The notes under the pieces were generated by a model. The model worked only from the letters and a program-made list of their open reading frames with translations, had not been told where the DNA came from and made no database searches. A stretch of 15,929 bases of DNA, from the NCBI GenBank assembly GCA_026770585.1, contig MU647289.1, forward strand, positions 63,895 to 79,823. Reading direction: 5' to 3'. This document shows positions 8,101 to 14,125 of the stretch, in pieces. A program made the position numbers and the translations under genes. Origin of the DNA: Baffinella frigidus (lineage: Eukaryota > Cryptophyceae > Cryptomonadales > Baffinellaceae). Positions within the stretch are counted from its first letter, which is position 1, and each line of letters begins with the position of its first letter.

Positions 8101-11100
8101 ATCGCGGAGGGCTTTATTTCAGCGGGGTTCATCACCCTCCGGAAGAGAATACCTCCAGCCTTCGGAGGAACCCTAAACCCGAAAACCAAAATACGAAACA
8201 CGAAACGAAGTTTTACTCAGGCATGGCTGGAAGGTGGGCGAGGCAGGGTTATGGTTGGGGTTAGGGTAAGGGTTGAGGGTTTAGGATTTACCGGCGCAGG
8301 CGTCCTGAACGATGATGTCGTAGCGTCGCGCGTCAGCGAGCCCTTCCCGCGGCAGCCCATCCACCCATTTCCGCCCTGCTCACACGCGGGTATCACCCTT
8401 TATGGAGATGCGCCCTGCTCAGACGTGATAACACCCGTTACGCCCTGCTCACACGCGCGAATCACCTGTTATCCACTTGCGCCCTGCTCACACGCGTAAA
8501 ACACTTTTGATGGAGGGAGGGGGGGGTGCGCGCTGGGGGAGGGGGGGTCTTGCGCTGGGGGAGGGGGGGTCTTGTGGAGGGGGGAGCGTATCTCAATTTT
8601 CGTCAACTTATGCGTGTGGTAAAGAATAAGTTGACGGATTTTGTAGGGGAATTGACCTTAGGAAAACGACTTCTAGAAGTGTTCTTTGAGATAAAAGCAT
8701 CCCCGTTGATGAGGAGAAGGGAGCGTTTAAACGAAGGGGGCCAACTTGCATGGAAGGGAAAACACATGTTATTGATCACAGAGCACGACCATATTCATCT
8801 CAAAGGATAACTGAATCAGTTTCCTAATTGGCGGTTTCATTTTATAAGGAGGCCTAATCAAATTTACTATGCCCTGACTAATTTTTCCTATTCAACCTCT
8901 TGTCGAAAAGGAACTGATTCAGTTATCTTCCGAGATGAATATGGAACGCGCAAGTGCTGCTGGACCGATGTCGTTTCGGAACATACCAGAATATATGCCA
9001 ATAGCCTATCCACTCGGTGGACTACGAACCTTTCATCAAAAGTCAACTTACCTGAGGACAATTAACTTCAAGAATTTTTGTGTACAAACTGGGCACGTAT
9101 CACCCCGGAATCAAGGGTCAACGAAACCCTCGAAGCCCACCGTGTGGAGAATAATATCTAAGCCCAACATAATTCACGTTTGGATGAACTTGTTACCGTC
9201 CTGAATGGTAACGTTGAAGTTAGGCCCGCGCTTCACGTTGAAGTGGTCCAATGCGAGCCTCACAACCTGTCCCAACGAGAGAAACGTCGCACATTCAAAC
9301 AACCTGTTTCAACGAGAGAAACGTCGCGTATGTCAGCGCTTGAACTCTGACCGCTACAAGAACCGTGTCACACGGAGCCGCTTGCCCTGAGAGCCTAGAT
9401 ACCAACATGAACCGACTCAACGAAAAGTCACGAATGCAGAGAGACAGGCGATACACTGACGATACATGCGGGAAGGCACACCAGGGAAGAATGAATGCCG
9501 CATAGAAAGCAGGAGCGCTAGAAATCGCACGCGGTGAGATGGAGGGTGCGGGGAGGCACCTGGAGGGGGATCAGGTTACGAGGCTGGGTACCTGCAGGTT
9601 CAGGTTACGAACCTGGGTACCTGGAGGAGGGTGCGGGGGAGCAACCTCTGGCTCCAAGTCCACGACGTCATGGACTACTGATGCCGTGAAATCGGGGAAC
9701 TCCCAACTGAGCCCTGGGACCTCACAAAGTCAAATACTGTGCCTCTCATACGATCTCAAGGGCCTACGGTAGTTCAATACCGCTGAACTATCGACCATTT
9801 AGGTAGTGCTGCACTCCGGTCTATCCCTGAACCCGGACGCAGAAGTGTGTGTCTAGGAAGCACAGCAGTGTGTCTGAAACAGGATCAATGCGTCTAAGAA
9901 GCATCAGGGTGTAGGAGTTTAGATGGCTCCAAGTCCACGCCGTCAAGCTGCGCCTCCGGGAAACGCTTCTTTCCACAGTCTATTTAGGCTCGCCAGTTTG
10001 GTGAGCCCGGGCGCTTAGGAGCGGAAAAGTTGACGAATATGTACCGCAAACACAGCATGTCAACTTGAGAAGGTCAACCCGATCTGGTGCGGATGGGCAA
10101 CCTCCGGCTCCAAGTCCATGACGTCCAGCTGCACTTGGGACTATCCCCTCATCCAGAAGAAGAAACGTGTGTCTAGGAAAGCACAGCAGTGTGTCTGAGA
10201 GAGGAACAATGTGTCTAAGAAGCTGGCTCCCAAGTCCACGCCGTCAAGCTGAACTTCCGGGAAATGCTTCAGCCTATGTTGGGAGAAATCGAACCCTCGA
10301 GGACCTCAATGGTTAGGGTGTAGGGCACCCTCTGGCTCCAAGTCCACGACATCAAGCTACGCCTCCGGGAAATGCTCCTGATCATCTCGAAGCCTCTAGA
10401 AGGTTCTAGACTCTAACAAATGATGTGAGCAATCAGGGTGGCCATCACGCGAAAAACTCGATTGATAACTCGGGTGCGGGGAAGCAACCTCCGGCTCCAA
10501 GTCCACGACGTCCAGCTGCGCCTCCAGAAAATGCTTCTGCGCGCCAATCCTCTCATCAGTAAGGAGTTCCCCGTTTTCCGTGCATCAGTGAGGACGCCCC
10601 CGTCCCCTCAGAACACTCGGGAGTTCCCCGATTTCACGATAATCGCGATCGAGTGATTGATTGGTTACTTAATTAAATCATCGATAGTTCAGAAATTAAA
10701 TGATCAATAATAATTGAATGGTCGATAGTTCAGCGGTATTGAACTACAGTATGCCCTTGGGATCGTATGCGAGGCACACAGTATTTGACTTTGTGAGGTC
10801 CCAGGGCTCAGTTGGGAGTTCCCCGATTTTCTGGCATCAGTAAGGGTTTAGGGTTTTGTTATTAGGGTTTAGGGTTTAGGGTTTAGGGTTTAGGGTTCAG
10901 GGTTTGGGGTTTAGTCCAACTCGGGAGGTCCGCGATTCCAGGGTACTCATGATGGATTGAATGATAGTTCAATCCAAAAAGGTACAAGCCGGTACAAAAA
11001 GTTACTACCGTCACGTCCAAATAAGCCGTCCATCTAACATATATAGGCCACACACACAAGAATTTTCGGTACAAAAAGGTACAAGCCGGTACAAAAAGTT

Positions 11101-13537
11101 ACTACCGTCACGTCCAAATAAGCCGTCCATCTAACATATATAGGCCACACACACAAGAATTTTCAGGTATTGAAGTAGCGGTATTGAAGTATCAAACTCT
11201 GGGCACTCAGCCCCCTTCACTCGCTGTCTGGCCGCCCGCAGTTTCCATCCTTCGCAGAACATACGCGAGTATTCTCGGGTCGTAACCCACATGGCCACTA
11301 GCACGGGTACGTGTCCCACCTGGCCACTAGCACGCGTGGGCTCTTATAACCGCGTCTCTTGCAACAGCACTAGGACCTTCCGCAGTCCAATCCCGTATTG
11401 AACTACGATAGACCCGTGGGGTCGTATGCGAAGCACACGGAATTGTACTACGGAAGGTCACAGTGCTCTTACACGAGACGCGGTCCTGCGAGCCCTACCC
11501 CCCGAAACCTAGATAGCACAATACCGTATGCTAACTTCCGTGAATGAGGGGACTTCCCCGATCAGGGTCCAGGCGTCTGTGGAGGTGGGCGAATCGTGAG
11601 AGACGTTTGGAGGGTGGAATTTCAGGCCCTCTCTGGACGCATTAAGTTGACGGCTCGACGTCACAAGTTGACTCAAGTCTCTTCACCAGGGTGGCGGGTG
11701 CGCGACGTCACACGCGGGTTCCGGTACAGGGTGTGTGGTTTATGGTTGAGGGTTGAGGGTTTAGGGTTGAAGGTTCAGGGTTCAGGGTTCAGGGTTCAGG
11801 GTTCGGGGTGCGAGGTGTAGGGTGTAGGGTGTAGGGTGTAGGGTGTAGGGTGTAGGGTGTAGGTTTGATGGATCCGGGATGAGGGTTCCACGCGTAGGGC
11901 GCACCTGCACAAAGGCATGGAGCGCCCCCCCCCCCATCCCGAACATCAGCACCCTCCTCGGCGGCTTCTTCGCGAAGACCAGCAGAGCCGCCGCGATGTG
12001 GCAGTGGATGGGGAGGGTGAAGAGGTCGGGGTCGCCGATCACCGCGCTGCGGGGAGAGAGGTTTGGTGGTTAGGGGCAAACCGTCAAAGGACACCGGAAA
12101 TTCTCAAGTGGATGGGGAGGGTGAAGCGGTCGGGGTCGTCTGTCACAGCGCTGCGAGAGAGGGTTTGGGGTTTGGGGTTGAGGGTTTGGGGGTTAGGGTT
12201 GGAGTTTAGGGTGTAGGGTTAAGGGTTTAGGGTTGGGGCTTAGGGTTTGGGGTTTAGGGTTTAGGGTTTGGGGTTGAGGGTTTAGGGATCAGGGTTTAGG
12301 GTTTAGGGTTTAGGGTTTAGGGTTTGGGGTTTGGGGTTTAGGGTGCATGGTTTAGGGTGTAGGGTTTAGGGTTAATGGTGAACCCTGAACCCCGAACCCT
12401 CAACCTTCAACCCGGGAGAGAGGACACACGCGTGAAGAAGGACCGAAACCCACATGGCTGGATGGATCGGCCAGGTCAGTGCCATCCCACTTTAATCTCC
12501 ATACAAGTATTAATTAATTGCTTTTCGGCAACGAAAATTGCTACACGATTTGCTCATAAAAGTAGTAGTAGAGCCATTCCGGTAGGACTTGTCGCGATTT
12601 TCGACTTGAGAATTTCAGAATTTCAGACTTCATTTGTACCATGAGATTTGAAACGGTGTGTTTTAAAACGTTTTACGCCCTTTAAAACCTTTTTGAAGTC
12701 TGAAATCTTGAAATCCCGAAGTCGAAAACGCGACAAGTCCTACCGGAATGGCTCTAAAGCGTTTGTGTAGTAAATTTCGTTGCGCCAAAAGCAATTAATT
12801 AATACTTTTGTGGAGATGAACTAGGCCGGGGCCTGCCCGCCGTGCTTTCTGACACCCTGGGCATATTTTCTGGAACGCCGCTGCTGTCGAGTGCAGGCGC
12901 AGGGCGCAGCATCAGCGCATGCGGGTGGCTGCCAGGCATTGGAGCGCAACCCTTCCCAGCAGCGATGGCCACCATGCGAGCTGGCGGGGTTCGCCAACGC
13001 TGAGAAGAAGCGGTCCAGAAATGCGGACTTTGAAAATAAAGTCTTTTCTCTGACGCGCTCGCAGCACCCCGGGGCTCTCTGGTCAAACCTGGACTGCCGC
13101 GCGACGGAGTCACCCATCGCCCCGAACTTGAGGGCACGCACCCCGCCCATGTCGTACACAAAGACCGGCTGCTCAGCGAGCGACGGATCGTACTTGTTGC
13201 TGAGTTTCGAGGTCGCCACGATCGTCTGGCGTTCGCCTAACCAGCAGTCAGCGTCGCCATGGCAAAGCAGCCCTGTCCGCGCCGCCCAGAGCGCAAAACC
13301 CAGCACTGCTGCGAGCCCGAACCGCACCCGCTTCGACCCCGTGCGCAGGAAGGCGAGCGCCAGCAGCCGCCGTGGGCGAGACCAGAAGTCTGGCCTCCGC
13401 CGCTTCCCCCCAGGGTCGTCACGTGCCCCCACGTGGTCGTCCCGCTCTGCACGCTCCGTCATTGGTGGGAGCGCTGCCTCCGGAGGGAACCCCCGCCGAC
13501 TCCGGCGGACAGGCAAAATCCGGGATTTTGGCGGCAA
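4947..13537 (-). CDS. Eight-exon spermidine-synthase-like (METTL13-like) class I methyltransferase, membrane-anchored
   Basis: Exons on the minus strand are 13537-13089, 12046-11905, 10536-10489, 9266-9197, 8375-8292, 6652-6528, 5742-5680 and 5126-4947. They sum to 1161 nt, or 386 residues plus stop; all seven introns are GT-AG and phases match throughout. Seen in the protein: a basic N-terminus, a hydrophobic segment at about 72-92, SAM motif I (RVLMFGMGGGAL, 181-192), the acidic loop VVDLEPE (207-213), the adenine-side DG (236-237), RRYDIIVQDA at motif IV (253-262), and a late strand NGVLVQNLFG. This order is that of the spermidine synthase fold, shared by METTL13-type protein methyltransferases. 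The aminopropyltransferase D-S-S-D-P-type site is replaced by QDACAG, so polyamine synthesis is unlikely; I infer a methyltransferase-like protein on a membrane. Substrate unknown. Exon 3 has competing copies, and the gene could be decaying, although the chosen exons contain no stop. Confidence 0.82.
5376..5672 (-). repeat. Telomere-like tract in methyltransferase intron 7
   Basis: Long GGGTTTG runs, then GGTTCAT/GGTCTAT variants and TTTCGGG on the + strand; sense-strand CCCTAAA-type. It abuts the exon 7 donor. Confidence 0.9.
5680..5742 (-). CDS. Methyltransferase exon 7
   Basis: The acceptor TTTCTTTTTTGGTAG|GAT has a strong pyrimidine tract and the donor AAG|GTCGCT leads into telomere-like repeat. 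The 63 nt, phase 0 at both ends, encode 21 residues beginning DAFSAAQGRALYILDSGY. This suits the helix and strand near the C-terminus of the domain. A partial copy lies upstream. Confidence 0.72.
5854..5893 (+). repeat. 20-bp perfect tandem duplication
   Basis: GTTGGTAAAACCCGTTTTAA occurs twice head to tail in methyltransferase intron 6. Confidence 0.9.
6028..6055 (-). repeat. Partial copy of the methyltransferase exon 7 start
   Basis: The minus strand reads GACAG|GATGCGTTCTCGCC..GTGCAGG, matching the start of exon 7 (GATGCGTTCTCGGC..GCGCAGG) including an AG acceptor. It then diverges. It sits upstream of exon 7 in the same intron. Confidence 0.7.
6345..6510 (-). repeat. Telomere-like, strongly degenerate tract in intron 6
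   Basis: TTCCGGG and TTTCGGG 7-mers grade into TTTAGGG/TTTACGG on the + strand, next to the exon 6 donor. Confidence 0.8.
6528..6652 (-). CDS. Methyltransferase exon 6: late helix and strand, PNGVLVQNLFG
   Basis: The acceptor CCCTGCAG|GGC follows telomere-like CCCTAAC sequence and the donor is CAG|GTGCGC, the same octamer GTGCGCCC as at the exon 2 donor. The 125 nt encode GHPCSLVTAEAIAALRD, RALSPNGVLVQNLFG and VEPDVIRTFQ. The pattern C-S-L-V-T-x-E-x-L then P-x-G-V-L-V-x-N-L is typical of the family. It is the only full-length copy among eight related segments. Confidence 0.85.
7025..7180. mobile_element. MITE-like element, AGGGAAACGGTTTTAAT arms
   Basis: GCGATCTCAAAGGGAAACGG on the left matches the complement of CCGTTTCCCTATGAGACCGC on the right. 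Inner arms carry GAAAATTACTACACG and TGTGTAGTAAATTTC. It lies in methyltransferase intron 5. Confidence 0.75.
7540..7751. mobile_element. CCACTCGAGG MITE, copy 1
   Basis: A 212-bp element with termini CCACTCGAGG and CCTCGAGTGG. The interior has TTTGGTCACGTA...ACGTGACCAAA around its centre and TGTGTAGTAAATTTCACAC. It interrupts one of the exon 6 copies. Confidence 0.8.
8234..8290 (-). repeat. Short telomere-like tract at the exon 5 donor
   Basis: GGTTAGGGTAAGGGTTGAGGG-type sequence directly downstream of exon 5 in the gene direction. Confidence 0.8.
8292..8375 (-). CDS. Methyltransferase exon 5: motif IV, RRYDIIVQDACAG
   Basis: The acceptor GTGAGCAG|GGCGG and donor GCCG|GTAAAT bound 84 nt, phase 1 to phase 1. 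It encodes GRKWVDGLPREGLAD and RRYDIIVQDACA, the strand that carries the catalytic-side Asp in spermidine synthases. The sequence following that Asp (ACAG) differs from polyamine-synthesising enzymes. Confidence 0.85.
8376..8500 (-). repeat. Three extra copies of the exon 5 acceptor
   Basis: CGCCCTGCTCACACGCG or a close variant starts at about 8372, 8411, 8441 and 8480. On the minus strand each is the exon-5 acceptor plus its first codon bases (GTGAGCAG|GGCG); only the 8372 copy continues into a real exon. Spacing is 39, 30 and 39 bp. Confidence 0.8.
8511..8590 (+). repeat. G-rich tandem repeat
   Basis: GCGCTGGGGGAGGGGGGGTC occurs twice among further G runs. The + strand could form G-quadruplexes; the transcript of the minus-strand gene would be C-rich. 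Confidence 0.75.
8589..8694. mobile_element. MITE-like element, TATCTCA ends
   Basis: TATCTCA begins and TGAGATA ends the segment. TCAACTTAT/ATAAGTTGA forms an inner stem. An inverted partial copy lies at about 7341-7404 (sharing TCCCCTACAAATCCGTCAAC, one base different). Confidence 0.6.
8790..8943. mobile_element. MITE-like inverted repeat in intron 4
   Basis: CATATTCATCTCAAAGGATA and AACTGAATCAGTT on the left match the complement of AACTGATTCAGTTATCTTCC and GAGATGAATATG on the right. Arms are about 36 bp around a spacer of about 80 bp. Confidence 0.75.
8944..9196. other. Intron 4 interior
   Basis: Non-coding between the palindrome and exon 4; no further structure recognised. Confidence 0.5.
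9197..9266 (-). CDS. Methyltransferase exon 4: helix and strand up to the DG motif
   Basis: The acceptor TTCTCTCGTTGGGACAG|GTT leads into 70 nt encoding VVRLALDHFNV and then FNVTIQD plus the first base of the next Gly codon. The donor is GACG|GTAACA. VVRLALDHF continues the helix after the acidic loop, as V-V-E-V-A-R-x-x-F does in family members. The phase runs from 0 to 1 and matches exon 5. Confidence 0.82.
9267..9335 (-). repeat. Tandem copy of the exon 4 acceptor
   Basis: CAACGAGAGAAACGTCGC occurs at 9274-9291 and again 37 bp further on. On the minus strand the upstream unit repeats the pyrimidine tract, the ACAG acceptor and the first exon-4 codons (GTTGT), then reads a stop (GTT GTT TGA). 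It is a duplicated acceptor with a dead exon start. Confidence 0.75.
9541..9645 (+). repeat. 30-bp imperfect tandem repeat in intron 3
   Basis: CAGGTTACGA(G/A)(G/C)CTGGGTACCTG occurs twice (about 9570 and 9600), with GGAGGGTGCGGGG on both sides. Confidence 0.8.
9646..10377 (-). repeat. Five further copies of methyltransferase exon 3, degenerate
   Basis: Copies lie at about 10330-10377, 10222-10269, 10102-10132, 9921-9968 and 9646-9669, all on the minus strand. The 10330 copy has an in-frame TAG and a damaged donor. The 10222 copy reads KHFPEVQLDGVDLG and has lost its splice sites. The 10102 and 9646 copies keep only the 3' part (QLDVMDLEPE, DVVDLEPE) but retain the GAG|GTTGC donor. The 9921 copy reads KRFPEAQLDGVDLEP without a donor. 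Two copies sit in a longer duplicated unit (about 9810-9975 and 10127-10272, offset about 316 bp) that shares GTGTGTCTAGGAA and GCACAGCAGTGTGTCTGA. Confidence 0.85.
9678..10840. mobile_element. 1.16-kb segment bounded by inverted repeats of about 120 bp
   Basis: The left arm (9678-9800) starts CTGATGCC and includes AAATCGGGGAACTCCCAACT and GTAGTTCAATACCGCTGAAC. The right arm (10716-10840) is its complement with only scattered mismatches. Between them lie methyltransferase exon 3 and four of its copies; a fifth copy abuts the left arm outside. It could be an element that captured the exon, or two insertions in opposite orientation. No transposase gene is present. Confidence 0.8.
10489..10536 (-). 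CDS. Methyltransferase exon 3: acidic loop KHFLEAQLDVVDLEPE
   Basis: This 48-nt exon is phase 0 at both ends, with acceptor GCGCAG|AAG and donor GAG|GTTGCT. It supplies the strand and acidic loop that bind the SAM ribose in this fold (VVDLEPE, comparable to V-E-L-D-P in relatives). It is the first of six related copies in the gene direction and the only one with an open frame and both splice signals intact. Confidence 0.75.
10843..10914 (-). repeat. Telomere-like tract in intron 2
   Basis: Several perfect GGGTTTA units on the + strand immediately outside the right arm of the large inverted repeat. Confidence 0.9.
10974..11164 (+). repeat. 97-bp direct tandem duplication in intron 2
   Basis: Two copies beginning GGTACAAGCCGGTACAAAAA (10981 and 11078) are identical through CACACACAAGAATTTTC, so the event is recent. 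Each unit also contains repeated GGTACAA. Confidence 0.92.
11345..11489. mobile_element. MITE-like inverted repeat in intron 2
   Basis: ACCGCGTCTC...GCACT...GACCTTCCG on the left matches the complement of CGGAAGGTCACAGTGC and GAGACGCGGT on the right. The centre (GTATTGAACTACG, TCGTATGCGAAGCACAC) is related to the arms of the 9678-10840 segment. Confidence 0.7.
11735..11870 (-). repeat. Telomere-like tract at the exon 2 donor
   Basis: GGGTTGA, GGGTTCA and then about seven GGGTGTA units on the + strand, downstream of exon 2 in the gene direction. Confidence 0.9.
11905..12046 (-). CDS. Methyltransferase exon 2: SAM-binding motif I
   Basis: The acceptor CTCTCCCCGCAG|C has a good pyrimidine tract and the donor is CAG|GTGCGC. 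The 142 nt encode residues 151-197, including GDPDLFTLPIH, AALLVFAKKPPRRVLMFG and the glycine-rich loop GMGGGAL. An 11-bp C run on the + strand (11925-11935) encodes three loop glycines, so the motif contains a slippage-prone homopolymer; one base gained or lost would shift the frame. Confidence 0.85.
12100..12160 (-). repeat. Partial copy of methyltransferase exon 2 with acceptor
   Basis: The minus strand reads CTCTCTCGCAG|C followed by codons for AVTDDPDRFTLPIH, against AVIGDPDLFTLPIH in exon 2. It then diverges and stops. It lies just upstream of the real exon, in intron 1. Confidence 0.85.
12163..12412 (-). repeat. Telomere-like tract in intron 1
   Basis: About 210 bp of GGGTTTA/GGGTTTG on the + strand, followed by about 30 bp in the opposite orientation (AACCCTGAACCCCGAACCC). 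Confidence 0.92.
12495..12817. mobile_element. Outer arms of a nested palindrome in intron 1
   Basis: ATCTCCATACAAGTATTAAT and its complement bound the segment, with TTAATTAATTGCTTTT in both arms and GTGTAGTAAATTTCGTTG in the right one. A second element sits in the centre. Confidence 0.78.
12571..12754. mobile_element. Inner TA-flanked MITE
   Basis: TA|GAGCCATTCCGGTAGGAC with its complement at the other end. It shares the TA|GAGCC..GGTAGGACTTG terminus with the 1991-2193 element. It appears to have inserted in the middle of the outer palindrome. Confidence 0.8.
13089..13537 (-). CDS. Methyltransferase exon 1: N-terminus and membrane anchor
   Basis: This exon encodes residues 1-149 and two bases of codon 150. 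An Arg/Lys-rich stretch at about 45-72 precedes the hydrophobic run VRFGLAAVLGFALWAARTGL, as in a type II signal anchor; a targeting presequence is an alternative. The end of the exon (QPVFVYDMGG, then GDSVARQS) resembles the strand pair and Q-S motif that precede the SAM domain in spermidine-synthase-like proteins. The donor is CCAG|GTTTGA. The reading frame stays open past it to 12821, but that extension is Cys/Ala/Arg-rich and unlike the family; splicing here restores a phase-2 join to exon 2. Confidence 0.8.
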
Positions 13538-13680
13538 CGAGGATTCAGGGAAGAGGGGTTGGGGTTCGGTGCTCTTCAGAGCACAGGTGGGTTGGGCGCA
13601 GGCTGGGTGCGCGGGGCGTAGTTGGGCATCGCCGGAGGGATCGGAGGCGCCAGCTTGTCCACGGACCGAGCTGGGCGGCG
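13538..13680. promoter_or_regulatory. Shared divergent promoter region
   Basis: Only 143 bp separate the start codons of the methyltransferase (minus) and the MYND gene (plus). I see no TATA box. A near-perfect palindrome, GTGCTCTTCAGAGCAC (13569-13584), is the clearest candidate site. The rest is G-rich with CCAG and GGGCG runs. Confidence 0.5.
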
Positions 13681-14125
13681 ATGGCTGGGGCGAGCGCGGA
13701 CGTGGCTCTGGCGCTCGAGACGCTGGCGCTCAAGGACAAATGCTCCCACTGCGGCAAGCAGGAAACCGCGGCGCTCAAGCGCTGTTCGACCTGCAAGCAC
13801 GCCTGGTACTGCGGGGCTGTCTGCCAGAATCAAGCGTGGAAACAGCACAAGGCATTGTGTGCGGGTCTGCAGGACGTCATTCAGCATGTAAACGCGGCAA
13901 GCGCTGCTGGGAACTGGCGGGGGGTGCTCAAGTGGGAGGGGCGCATGGCAGAGATGATGGAGAAGCAGCCAGATGCCAACTGCCTCAGCATCCTGCAAAC
14001 GTTCGAGCACGCTCACTTTTCGGGGTTTTCGTCAAACAACATATCACACCACCAAGTCGCCACGGTGGCACTGAAGGAACAGATTATCGAAATCATGGGC
14101 AAGATGCAGCGTTTTCGGGACCAAG
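13681..14125 (+). CDS. MYND gene exon 1: zinc finger
   Basis: This exon encodes residues 1-148 plus one base. All eight MYND zinc ligands are here, the last motif being HKALC at 56-60. It ends CAAG|GCGAG, giving an apparent GC donor. The frame otherwise runs into telomere-like repeat (NPKP-type residues) and stops at 14167. Confidence 0.85.

Noticed and set aside
8372-8500. CRISPR-like array of four GCCCTGCTCACACGCG repeats
   Set aside because: Spacers are short and uneven, and the repeat is the duplicated acceptor of exon 5 in a eukaryotic intron.
8526-8810. A 94-residue + strand open frame
   Set aside because: It spans a G-rich tandem repeat and an inverted-repeat element, with no homology recognised.
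12821-13088. Extension of methyltransferase exon 1 to a stop at 12821
   Set aside because: The frame stays open but loses family resemblance after RQS, while the donor at 13088 joins perfectly in phase to exon 2.
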